This document shows positions 44,988 through 52,510 of a stretch of 64,000 bases of DNA, piece after piece; the stretch's first letter is position 1, and every line of letters begins with the position of its first letter. Origin of the DNA: Tersicoccus sp. Bi-70. GTDB taxonomy: Bacteria; Actinomycetota; Actinomycetes; Actinomycetales; Micrococcaceae. Position numbers and translations under genes: made by a program. Location of the stretch: contig NZ_MIEU01000011.1 of the NCBI RefSeq assembly GCF_001968825.1, positions 1 to 64,000 of the forward strand, read 5' to 3'. The notes beneath the pieces are model-generated. The model made no database searches, was not told the origin of the DNA, and saw only the letters and a program-made list of their open reading frames with translations.

Positions 44988-45419
44988 ATGCCCAAGCCCA
45001 TCGTGAACAAGGCCAGCACCACCTGGAACGGCGATCTCTTCACCGGCTCCGGCACGACGACGCTGGAGACCTCCGGCGCCGGCACCTTCGCGGTCAACTG
45101 GAAGGCGCGCGCCGAGGAGTCCGGGTCGGCCACCACCCCGGAGGAGCTCATCGCCTCCGCCCACGCCACCTGCTTCACCATGCAGTTCTCGAACAACCTC
45201 AAGGAGAACGGCACCCCGCCGACCACGCTGCAGACCAGCGCCGAGGTCAGCTTCGAGGTGGGCAAGGGCATCACCGGCATCGCGCTGTCCGTCACCGGTC
45301 AGGTCGACGGCATCTCCGCGGAGGACTTCAGCCGTCTGGCGGACGCGGCCAAGACCGACTGCCCGGTCTCGCAGGCGCTCAAGGCCGTCGACATCACGTT
45401 GACCGCGACCCTCGGCTGA
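44988..45419 (+). CDS. OsmC/Ohr-type peroxiredoxin
   Basis: This 143-residue protein reduces organic hydroperoxides with two cysteines, in ASAHATCFTMQFSNNL and KTDCPVSQAL. It has the OsmC pattern TTPEELIASAHA and TLQTSAEVSFEVG. GAGAGGA precedes the ATG at 44988. Confidence 0.92.
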   Translation: MPKPIVNKASTTWNGDLFTGSGTTTLETSGAGTFAVNWKARAEESGSATTPEELIASAHATCFTMQFSNNLKENGTPPTTLQTSAEVSFEVGKGITGIALSVTGQVDGISAEDFSRLADAAKTDCPVSQALKAVDITLTATLG

Positions 45420-45542
45420 CCGGCCCGGACACGCGGCGGCGCTGGTCGATGGTCACCCTACTGATATCTCGTTCCACGAGGTAGGTTGGGCGTGACCGGA
45501 CCACGCAGCCGCGTGCTCGTCCGGAGTCGAGAGGAGGCCACC

Positions 45543-45761
45543 ATGATCGAGAAACTGCACGAGGCCGGGGTCCGCAGCGAGTGGGCCTACGCCGGAGGCT
45601 TCGCCTCCATCGCCCTGTCCTTCATCGCCTGGGGCGTCAGCCGGGCCAAGCCGAGCGACTCGAAGGCGCAGTCGGATCGCTGGGGCATCTTCGTCGGCCA
45701 CTGGGCACCGAGCTTCTTCGCCCTCGGCGTCGCGCTCAAGCTGGAGGAGATCGACGACTGA
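45543..45761 (+). CDS. small membrane protein, unknown function
   Basis: This 72-residue protein has one or two hydrophobic segments (AYAGGFASIALSFIAWGVS and WGIFVGHWAPSFFALGVALK). GAGAGGAGGCCACC precedes the ATG, a strong ribosome site. Similar short proteins are common in Micrococcales. No function was recognised. Confidence 0.75.
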   Translation: MIEKLHEAGVRSEWAYAGGFASIALSFIAWGVSRAKPSDSKAQSDRWGIFVGHWAPSFFALGVALKLEEIDD

Positions 45762-45792
45762 GTCGTCGATCGGACGCGAGGAGAGGAGCGCC

Positions 45793-46008
45793 ATGGCTGA
45801 GGACGATCTGCGGGACGGCATCCGACGTGCCCGCGACCACGCCCTGACCCAGGAGCAGGAAGAGCTGGACCGGATCGCCGGGGGCGGGACCGCCGAGGAG
45901 CAGAGCGCCGCGAGCGTGCGCCTGGCCACCCGGCAGGCGGTCCGTGAGGCTCTCGACGACGTGCTCGGCGAGCAGTCCGAGCAGCCGACGGCCTCGTCGA
46001 AGGACTGA
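45793..46008 (+). CDS. small acidic protein, unknown function
   Basis: This 71-residue, highly charged, helical protein (EEQEELDRIAGGG, ATRQAVREALDDVLGEQ) has no membrane segment. GAGGAGAGGAG lies just before the ATG. It lies 31 nt after the small membrane protein gene and probably shares its transcript. Confidence 0.65.
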   Translation: MAEDDLRDGIRRARDHALTQEQEELDRIAGGGTAEEQSAASVRLATRQAVREALDDVLGEQSEQPTASSKD

Positions 46009-46029
46009 CGTCGCCGCGAGCTCCCGAAC

Positions 46030-46081
46030 ACACCGAGAACGGGCGGTGACGGCTACTTCCGGCGCCGCCCGTTCTCGGTGT
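46030..46081. terminator. strong bidirectional terminator
   Basis: Arms of 17 bp, ACACCGAGAACGGGCGG and CCGCCCGTTCTCGGTGT, are perfectly complementary with an 18-nt loop. It separates the plus-strand small genes from the converging dehydrogenase gene. Confidence 0.88.
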
Positions 46082-46091
46082 CAGGAGTGGA

Positions 46092-47225
46092 TCACGGGTG
46101 CAGCAGCACCTTGGTCCATCCGTCCTCACGCTTGTCGAACTTGTCGTAGGCGTTCACGGCCTCGTCGAGGGACAGCTCGTGGGAGACGATCCAGGACGGA
46201 TCGGACCGCCCCGCGATGATGAGGTCCCGCAGTTCGCGGTTGTACTTCTTCACCGGGCACTGACCGGTTCCCATGCTGATGCCCTTGGTGAACAGCTGTC
46301 CGTACTCGAACGGGATGCGCCCCTGCTTGGCTTCCTCGGTCGCCCCACCGCGGTCCTCGGGCATGTAGACGCCGACGACGCCGATGCTGCCGGTGGCGCG
46401 GACCGTCTCGACCAGTTTGTCCAGCACCATCTCGGGATGCTCCTGGCCCGTGTGATCGTGCGCCTGGTAGCCGACGGCCTCCACTCCGCAGTCGACACCG
46501 AAGCCTCCGGTGGCCTCCATGATGGCCTCGGTCGGATCCGTGTCGGCGAAGTTGATGGTCTCCGCGCCGATCTTCTCGGCGAGCGCGAGCCGGTCCGGCT
46601 CCTTGTCCACCACCCAGACCCGCGCGGCGCCCTTGAGATAGGAACTGTGCGCCGCCATCAGGCCGACCGGACCGGCCCCGAACACGACGACCGTCTTGCC
46701 CGGACCGACCTGCGCCATCTCGGCGCCGTGGTACCCGGTCGGGAAGATGTCGGAGAGCATCGTGAAGTCGCTCTCGTGCTCGGTGCCCTTCGGTAGCCGC
46801 AGCAGGTTGAAGTCCGCCCACGGAACGCGGAGCAGTTCGGCCTGCCCACCCCAGTAGGGACCCATGTTCGGGTAGCCGTAGCCGGCGCCGGGCATGCCCG
46901 AGGGGTTGGCGCGCAGGCAGGCGCTGGTGAAGCCGTTGTTGCAGTTCTTGCAGCTGCCGCAGGCGAGGTTGAAGGGAACGGATACCCGGTCGCCCACCTC
47001 GATGTGGTTGACCCCGGGGCCGACCTCCTCGACGATGCCCATGTTCTCGTGGCCGAGCACCATACCGGCGTCCAGCTCCGCCCGCCCTTCGTAGGGATGC
47101 AGATCGGACCCGCAGATGTTCGCCGTCGTGATGCGGATGACGGCGTCGTTGGGCTGTTCGATGCGCGGATCGTCGACGTTCTCGACGGACAGTTCGTAGG
47201 GAGCCTTGAAGACTACTGCTTTCAC
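46092..47225 (-). CDS. zinc-dependent (formaldehyde dehydrogenase-like) alcohol dehydrogenase
   Basis: This 377-residue medium-chain dehydrogenase has NICGSDLHPYEGR with the catalytic Cys, GHENMGIVEEVGPG, the structural zinc loop CGSCKNCNNGFTSAC, and VVFGAGPVGLMAAHSSYLKG for NAD binding. VWVVDKEPDRLALAEKIGAE and the later insertion HTGQEHPEMVLDKLVETVRA match glutathione-independent formaldehyde dehydrogenases. The GTG start follows GGAGGAAATCGAC. It is the second of three related enzymes here. Confidence 0.9.
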   Translation of the reverse strand: MKAVVFKAPYELSVENVDDPRIEQPNDAVIRITTANICGSDLHPYEGRAELDAGMVLGHENMGIVEEVGPGVNHIEVGDRVSVPFNLACGSCKNCNNGFTSACLRANPSGMPGAGYGYPNMGPYWGGQAELLRVPWADFNLLRLPKGTEHESDFTMLSDIFPTGYHGAEMAQVGPGKTVVVFGAGPVGLMAAHSSYLKGAARVWVVDKEPDRLALAEKIGAETINFADTDPTEAIMEATGGFGVDCGVEAVGYQAHDHTGQEHPEMVLDKLVETVRATGSIGVVGVYMPEDRGGATEEAKQGRIPFEYGQLFTKGISMGTGQCPVKKYNRELRDLIIAGRSDPSWIVSHELSLDEAVNAYDKFDKREDGWTKVLLHP

Positions 47226-47607
47226 GTCGATTTCCTCCTTCGAGGTGCCCGGGTGCGACGCCGATCGACGCCGCGCCGTCGCGGCTGCGCGGACACTCTG
47301 ACCCCACCGTAAGCATGCTGATGGTTTCGGACAAGGCTTCCCCTGCACGCTGGCGTGCATTCGGGGCCATGCCGGAAACCTGACCGCGGAGCACCGTGCC
47401 CTGCTACGGGAGAGATCTCCGACGGAGAACCCGGACGCCTGGTTGCTGGACCACCTGCTGCAGTCGGTGGGCATGGCGGTCTGCGCACACGACGACGGCG
47501 ACGCCGCCTTCGAAGCGGACGGCCGCGCGATGGTGGCCCGGGTGGTGGGGCGAGCGGGCTGACCGATCCCACTCGCGCGTCCCGCCCCGTCCCGACGGAA
47601 GCGCCGC
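47226..47607. other. intergenic segment, possible decayed coding sequence
   Basis: No supported gene was found. A plus-strand frame through 47341-47562 reads LTAEHRALLRERSPTENPDA and then WLLDHLLQSVGMAVCAHDDG to a TGA, a composition like real protein, but there is no usable start codon or ribosome site. It may be the remnant of a longer gene. The upstream 100 nt should hold the dehydrogenase promoter. Confidence 0.3.
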
Positions 47608-48858
47608 TCAGAACGCCGAGTGCGGCGCCCCAACCCCGGGGTCGATGCGAGCCGGGCCGCTCACGCTAGGCCGGACGTCGACGTCGAAGATCGCCGTCGG
47701 GATGTAGATCGTCGCGCACGAGTTGGGGATGTCGACGACGCCCGAGAACCGCCCCTCGACGGGCGCCGCCCCGAGCAGCAGATACGCCTGCTCCGGTGAG
47801 TACCCGAACTTCGTGAGGTAGTCGATCGCGTGCAGGCACGCGCGCTGGTAGGCCAGCTGCGAGTCGAGGTAGCGCTGCTCCCCGTCCAGGGTGACCGAGG
47901 TGCCCGAGAACGAGATCCACTCGGAGTACTGCGGGTCCGAGTTGCCCGGCAGGAAGATGGCGTTCTCGGCCACGCCGTAGGTGTCCATGCCGCCGGAGAT
48001 GAGGTCGAAGCGCAGGTCGAGGTAGCCGCCCATCTCGATGCCGCCGCAGAAGGTGATCTCGCCGTCGCCCTGCGAGAAGTGCAGGTCCCCGACGGAGAAG
48101 TTCGCGCCGTCCACGAACACGGGGTAGAAGATGCGCGTGCCCTTCGACAGGTTCTTGATGTCCTGGTTGCCGCCGTTCTCGCGTGGCGGTGCGGTGCGGG
48201 CCGCCTCGGACGCGACCCGCTCGACGTCCGCCCCGGACAGCGAGCCGAGGATCGCACCGTCGGGCTCCGGCGGAAGGGCGAGCGGCGGGACGCGGTCGGG
48301 GTCCGCGGCGATGAGCGCGGCCTCGCGGGTGTTCCAGGTGCTCAGCAGGTCCGTCGACGGCGCCGTCCCCATCAGGCCGGGATGGATCAGGCCGGTGAAC
48401 TCGACACCGGGCACGTGACGGCTGGTGGCCCTGCCGCCGGCGAAGTCCCAGATCGCCTTGTACGCGTCGGGGAACTGGTCGACCAGGAAACTGCCGCCGT
48501 TGCGCCGGGCGAAGATGCCCGTGTAGCCCCAGCCCTGCCCCGCGAGGGGACCCTCCTCCTGCGGGATCGGACCGACGTCGAGAATGTCGACGACGAGCAG
48601 GTCTCCGGGCTTCGCGCCCTCGACCCGGACGGGCCCGGAGAGCCGGTGCACCGTGTTCAGCGGGGCGTCGCGGACGTCGTCGGCCGAGTCGTCGTTCTTG
48701 ATGGCGCCGTCGAACCACTCGCGGCACTCGATGCGGGCGCTCTGCCCGGGCTTGACCGACACCGCGGCGGGGATGTCCGGATGCCACCGGTTGTGGCCGA
48801 GGATCTCCTGCTCGGTGAACGGCTTCGTGGAGTCGAGGGGGAAGATAACGTCGGGCAT
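47608..48858 (-). CDS. fmdA: acetamidase/formamidase
   Basis: This 416-residue amidohydrolase cleaves formamide or short amides to ammonia and the acid. Its sequence follows FmdA/AmdA throughout: HNRWHPDIPAAVSVKPGQSA, VVDILDVGPIPQEEGPLAGQ, GWGYTGIFARRNGG, FPDAYKAIWDF and FVDGANFSVGDLHFSQGDGE. AAGGAG precedes the ATG. It is followed (downstream) by the dehydrogenase; its partner FmdB-like gene lies 45 nt upstream on the same strand. Confidence 0.94.
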   Translation of the reverse strand: MPDVIFPLDSTKPFTEQEILGHNRWHPDIPAAVSVKPGQSARIECREWFDGAIKNDDSADDVRDAPLNTVHRLSGPVRVEGAKPGDLLVVDILDVGPIPQEEGPLAGQGWGYTGIFARRNGGSFLVDQFPDAYKAIWDFAGGRATSRHVPGVEFTGLIHPGLMGTAPSTDLLSTWNTREAALIAADPDRVPPLALPPEPDGAILGSLSGADVERVASEAARTAPPRENGGNQDIKNLSKGTRIFYPVFVDGANFSVGDLHFSQGDGEITFCGGIEMGGYLDLRFDLISGGMDTYGVAENAIFLPGNSDPQYSEWISFSGTSVTLDGEQRYLDSQLAYQRACLHAIDYLTKFGYSPEQAYLLLGAAPVEGRFSGVVDIPNSCATIYIPTAIFDVDVRPSVSGPARIDPGVGAPHSAF

Positions 48859-48902
48859 GGTGCGCTCCTTGCTGTTCCGGACGAACGGATACTCCTGACG
48901 AC

Positions 48903-49187
48903 CTACGGGCGGGGCAAGCGGGAATGTCGGGGATCGCGGGAGACCGGGCGCGACGGCTGCCGGTTCCCCGGGAGGGCGGAGACGACGCGCGGTGACTCGG
49001 CCGTCTGCTTCGTGGCGTCGATGGCGCGCATGGCAGCGCTGCCGGGGTGGCCGAGTGCGGGGGCGGAGAAGACGCGGCGGGTGGGACCGGAGCACGCGGG
49101 GCAGACCGAACACGCCGGCACCTCGCTCATGGCATGGCGTTCGGTGATCAGGCCGTGCTCGTCGCACCGGAAGTCGTAGCTCGGCAC
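48903..49187 (-). CDS. FmdB-type zinc-ribbon protein
   Basis: This 94-residue protein starts with a zinc-ribbon: MPSYDFRCDEHGLITERHAM then CSVCPACSGPTRRVFS (four cysteines in two pairs). FmdB proteins are encoded next to formamidase genes and are proposed to regulate or assist them. It begins with GTG and precedes fmdA in the same orientation. The C-terminal half is a basic, disordered tail. Confidence 0.8.
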   Translation of the reverse strand: MPSYDFRCDEHGLITERHAMSEVPACSVCPACSGPTRRVFSAPALGHPGSAAMRAIDATKQTAESPRVVSALPGNRQPSRPVSRDPRHSRLPRP

Positions 49188-49454
49188 ACTCGCTCCGTTC
49201 CGTGGAGGACGTCGCGGGTTGATGGCGTTTCCGCGACCGACTCGTGCTCGCCATTCAATCGACCGGGTCGGGGTGCGTCAACCATGTCCTCGCTGGACCC
49301 GCGCATCGTCCTGAAGCGTCGGACAACGTGATCCGGATCACGACACGCCCACCACTCAAGAGCGACTGACTACTCTGTTCCGGTCCGCCGTCCGTCACTA
49401 GTATGCGATTGCATCTACATGCTTCGGGGGGAGCATTCGCGGGGGGAGATGACG

Positions 49455-50168
49455 ATGAAGACGACAGAGGAGATCGGCCGGGATCTGGACGTGTGGTTGG
49501 GGGACCGCACACCGCCCACCGACGCGACCGTTCGCGCCGAGGCCTTCACCTACAGCCCGGGTCAGTGGCGGCGATGGTGGCCGTCCGGGCTCGACCAACC
49601 GGAGGCAGTGTCCACGTCGGACGCCCGGCGGTCGATCAGCCGGAGCGACCTGTACCAGGGAGCAGTGGGCCTGCAGACGCCGACGCAGGCGGTCGAGCTG
49701 TACATGCGCATGTCCGGCTGGGGCTGCGAGACGCGGCCCTATCCGACGTGGCGGGCGGCGCGAGCGCTGTCCGCCGTCGGTGTCGGTGACCGGCTGCTCG
49801 AGGCCCACCAGCTGGTGCGTACCGGAAAGACGGCCGAGGCCTTCACCCAGATGCAGCTGGGCGGCGAGTACCGCGTGAAGGGTTTCGGCGCCTCCTTCTT
49901 CACGCGGTGGCTGTACTTCAGCGCCTACGACGCGTGGGACGCCTCCTGGGGGCCGGCACCGCTGATCCTAGATCAGCGGGTGGCCGCCACCATCGGGTAC
50001 CGGCGGTGGGCCTGGTCCGTGGACGAATACCTCTACTATCTCGACTTCTGCGAGAAGCTGCAGGCCCTGTGGCGTCCCGACGAGCCGACGCACGTCATCG
50101 AGTACGCGCTCTTCCAGGCCAGCAAGAGGGGACTGCTGGGTGTGCGCCAGCTCCAGCCGCAGGCCTAG
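49455..50168 (+). CDS. OGG-like 8-oxoguanine DNA glycosylase family protein
   Basis: This 237-residue protein resembles bacterial OGG-like proteins. The central stretch QLGGEYRVKGFGASFFTRWL then YFSAYDAWDASWGPAPLILD reads like the helix-hairpin-helix/dehydratase region of that family, with the candidate catalytic Asp in LILDQRVAATIGYRRW. The N-terminal part is unassigned. GGGGGGAG lies 7 nt before the ATG at 49455. Role (oxidised-base repair or another function) is inferred from the fold only. Confidence 0.6.
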   Translation: MKTTEEIGRDLDVWLGDRTPPTDATVRAEAFTYSPGQWRRWWPSGLDQPEAVSTSDARRSISRSDLYQGAVGLQTPTQAVELYMRMSGWGCETRPYPTWRAARALSAVGVGDRLLEAHQLVRTGKTAEAFTQMQLGGEYRVKGFGASFFTRWLYFSAYDAWDASWGPAPLILDQRVAATIGYRRWAWSVDEYLYYLDFCEKLQALWRPDEPTHVIEYALFQASKRGLLGVRQLQPQA

Positions 50169-50171
50169 GCT
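50166..50171 (+). promoter_or_regulatory. -10 element TAGGCT overlapping the stop of the previous gene
   Basis: TAGGCT starts with the TAG stop of the OGG-like gene and ends 7 nt before the ATG at 50179, giving a leaderless arrangement for the monooxygenase gene. Confidence 0.45.
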
Positions 50172-50178
50172 GGCGACC

Positions 50179-50499
50179 ATGATCGTCATCTGCGTCAAGT
50201 TCCCCGTGAAGCCCGAGTACGCCGACCAGTGGCCGGAGCTGAGCCGCTCGTTCACCGAGGCCACCCGCGCCGAGCCCGGCAACAAGTGGTTCGACTGGTC
50301 CCGCAGTGTCGAGGACCCGAACGAGTACGTCCTGATCGAGGCGTTCGACGACGACGCCGCGGGAGCCCACGTCAACTCCCCGCACTTCGAGACGATGAAG
50401 GCGGAGTTCCCGCAGTATCTCGCGGCGACGCCGAAGATCGTCTCCCGCCAGGTGGACGGCGACGGCTGGGAGGAGATGGGCGAGCTGCAGGTCGGCTGA
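50179..50499 (+). CDS. ABM-domain monooxygenase-like protein
   Basis: This 106-residue protein is a single antibiotic-biosynthesis-monooxygenase (YgiN-type) unit: MIVICVKFPVKPEYADQWPE, NKWFDWSRSVEDPNEYVLIE and SPHFETMKAEFPQYLA. Relatives are cofactor-free quinol or heme-type monooxygenases of stress metabolism. There is no ribosome site; the -10-like TAGGCT is placed for a leaderless start. Confidence 0.88.
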   Translation: MIVICVKFPVKPEYADQWPELSRSFTEATRAEPGNKWFDWSRSVEDPNEYVLIEAFDDDAAGAHVNSPHFETMKAEFPQYLAATPKIVSRQVDGDGWEEMGELQVG

Positions 50500-50502
50500 G
50501 CC

Positions 50503-50529
50503 GACCCCGCTCCGGACGCGGCCGGGGTC
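50503..50529. terminator. short hairpin between convergent genes
   Basis: Arms GACCCCG and CGGGGTC (7 bp, 13-nt loop) lie between the converging monooxygenase and DUF2231 genes. It is a weak candidate. Confidence 0.35.
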
Positions 50530-51013
50530 AGCCCTTCTTCCAGTCCGCCCAGGTGGCCGCGGCGCCGGAGTGACCGGTGACGATCGTCTGGTAGATCAGG
50601 AACAGGCCACCGAGCACCGTGAGCACCTGCAGCAGGATCCGCAGCCACGGCAGGGCGCGGAGGCGGTCCAGCTGCGGCAGTCGACGTGCCGTCCACGGCC
50701 CCGTCTCCAGCACCAGGAGGATGACGAGCCCGGCGAAGATCACGGCGACGACCTTGAGCAGATCTCCGTGCTCGGCGTGCTCGCGGATCAGGGGCTCGGA
50801 GGGCAGGGCCTCCTCCAGCCGCTCGCCGGCGCTGGCCGTCACCACCGCGAAGCCGGCCGAGACGACGGCCAGCACCGCCACCGGCCACTCCGTGGCCCGC
50901 CGCCAACGGGACACGACGGCATAGAGGATGCCGCCGAGCGCGGCCAGCGGCGAGAACACCACGACGGCGTGCAGCAGCAGGATATGGGTGGGAAGGCCGA
51001 AGAACTCGAGCAC
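50528..51013 (-). CDS. DUF2231 membrane protein
   Basis: This 161-residue protein has four helices (HILLLHAVVVFSPLAALGGI, VAVLAVVSAGFAVVTASAGE, VVAVIFAGLVILLVLETG, ILLQVLTVLGGLFLIYQTIV). The HILLLH start and the acidic loop between helices 2 and 3 match DUF2231, whose role is unknown. It begins with GTG. Confidence 0.85.
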   Translation of the reverse strand: MLEFFGLPTHILLLHAVVVFSPLAALGGILYAVVSRWRRATEWPVAVLAVVSAGFAVVTASAGERLEEALPSEPLIREHAEHGDLLKVVAVIFAGLVILLVLETGPWTARRLPQLDRLRALPWLRILLQVLTVLGGLFLIYQTIVTGHSGAAATWADWKKG

Positions 51014-51239
51014 GGACTGCCTTTCGCGACGGGGACCGCCCGCGGGGCGGTTGTCGGACTCGAGTGTCGACCGACGAGCAAACTCTAGAGTGCTCGTTCT
51101 CAGGAACGTCCAAGGAAGACGGACGACGGCGCGCGCCGTCGTGCCTTACCTGCCCTGCCCCGATGCCGATGGTGCCCTCCGAGGCACGACTCCCGTGCCG
51201 TCCACAGTCCGCGGACGAGAGCCGCGGGAGGGAGACATT

Positions 51240-51827
51240 ATGGAACGACACTCGGTTCCGGCCCTGCGCCGCACGATCGCGACGGTGTCGGTGGGCGCCG
51301 TCCTGGCCAGCATCACCGTCCTCGGTGCGGTCAGCCCCGCCACCGCGGCCGACCCGACCCCGGAGGTCACCGCCACCGCGACCGCCGACCCCACCCCCAC
51401 GGACACCGCCTCGGCCGATCCGACCGCGGCTCCCACCGCTGACCCGACCGACACCGCCACCGCCGACCCGACCGTGAGCGCCGACCCGACCACGGCGCCC
51501 ACCGCCGAGCCGAGCACGACGGCGTCCCCGGAGCCGAGCGAGACGGCGGAACCGTCCGAGACCGCCAAGCCGGCCCCGTCGGCGACGCCGACCCCGGGCC
51601 CGAAGAAGCCCGTCCCGGCCAAGCCCACCCCCGGCCCCAAGAAGCCGGTGCCGGCGAAGCCCGTCACGCCCGCTCCCGCCAAGCCGACCCCCGGCCCGAA
51701 GAAGGCCGTTCCCGCGAAGCCCGTCCACCCCGTCCACCCGGCGAAGCCCGTTCACCCGGTCAAGCCTGTTCCCATCAAGCCCACCCCGAAGAAGCCGGGT
51801 GCCGTGGCACCGTCCACCCACCGCTGA
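51240..51827 (+). CDS. secreted Pro/Thr/Lys-rich protein without a catalytic domain
   Basis: This 195-residue protein has a Sec signal (VGAVLASITVLGAVSPATA, cleavage near 36). The mature part is a low-complexity chain: a Thr/Asp/Pro half (DPTPTDTASADPTAAPTADP) and a basic half of repeated PGPKKPVPAKP units ending in His/Pro. No folded domain was recognised. Signal and acidic linker closely resemble those of the L,D-transpeptidase at 52507, so it may be a wall-associated spacer protein or a partial duplicate. GGGAGG precedes the ATG. Confidence 0.75.
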   Translation: MERHSVPALRRTIATVSVGAVLASITVLGAVSPATAADPTPEVTATATADPTPTDTASADPTAAPTADPTDTATADPTVSADPTTAPTAEPSTTASPEPSETAEPSETAKPAPSATPTPGPKKPVPAKPTPGPKKPVPAKPVTPAPAKPTPGPKKAVPAKPVHPVHPAKPVHPVKPVPIKPTPKKPGAVAPSTHR

Positions 51828-51841
51828 TCCACCACGCCCGA

Positions 51842-51871
51842 GGGGCGCCGCTGCCACCGCAGCGGCGCCCC
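51842..51871 (+). terminator. strong GC hairpin after the Pro-rich protein gene
   Basis: Arms GGGGCGCCGCTGC and GCAGCGGCGCCCC (13 bp, 4-nt loop) are followed by TTCGT, 15 nt after the stop. Confidence 0.85.
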
Positions 51872-52018
51872 TTCGTCGTGCCCGGACCCGTGTCGATGCC
51901 CCGCCGCGCGGCTGCGCGGGCCCGCTTACGCCGGCCTCCTCGGTGTCGATGGTCCCAGCGACGGCACACCACGTGCCGTCGCCACAGGGCGGACAGCGAG
52001 CCGCAGCAAGGGGGAACC

Positions 52019-52510
52019 GTGCCACGAGAGTGGATCCCGGCGGCGTTGCTCGCCACCGTCCTGATCTGCGCAGGCTGCTCCAACCCGGGAACCGCCGCGT
52101 CCGACGCAGCTACCACCGCACCGGCCACCGCACCGTCCGCCGCACCGACCGCTGCTTTCGCCGGGTTCGCCGGTGCCATGACCGCCGCGGGCACCGCTCG
52201 CACGACGTCGCCCGAGGTTCCCCTGCCCGGCGCGAGCGCCGACGCCACCACGGCCCTGCACGGCATCTCCTGCGCCGCCGACCCCGCCGGCTCCTGGTCC
52301 TTCCACGGCACCGTGCACAACACGAGCGCCTCGGCGAAGCGCTACACCGTCGCCCTGGCGCTCACCCGCGGAGCCTCCGTCGTGGGGCACGGCCTCACGT
52401 CCGTGACGGTGCCCGCGGGCGCCCAGCGCACCGTGAGCTCCGCCGGATTCGCCACCCTACGCGGTTCCGCCGCGTGCGAGACGGTCGTCTCGGCGGAGGA
52501 GGCAGCGTGA
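52019..52510 (+). CDS. putative lipoprotein, unknown function
   Basis: This 163-residue protein starts with GTG and has a lipoprotein signal (LLATVLICAGC). An Ala/Thr/Pro linker leads to a small beta-rich domain (about 80-155) with WSFHGTVHNTSASAKRYTVA and VTVPAGAQRTVSSAGF, like FxLYD-type domains. Two cysteines could form a disulfide. Its stop overlaps the GTG of the L,D-transpeptidase by 4 nt, suggesting a wall-related partner role. Confidence 0.72.
   Translation: MPREWIPAALLATVLICAGCSNPGTAASDAATTAPATAPSAAPTAAFAGFAGAMTAAGTARTTSPEVPLPGASADATTALHGISCAADPAGSWSFHGTVHNTSASAKRYTVALALTRGASVVGHGLTSVTVPAGAQRTVSSAGFATLRGSAACETVVSAEEAA

Noticed and set aside
45453-46031. A 192-codon minus-strand frame covering the two small genes
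   Set aside because: Both plus-strand small genes have strong ribosome-binding sites and protein-like composition; the minus frame is Ser/Arg-rich and without a start signal.
51360-51600. Periodic GACCCGACC-type DNA repeats in the secreted-protein genes as mobile or regulatory repeats
   Set aside because: They are codon-level repeats of Asp-Pro-Thr and Pro-Lys units in low-complexity secreted proteins.
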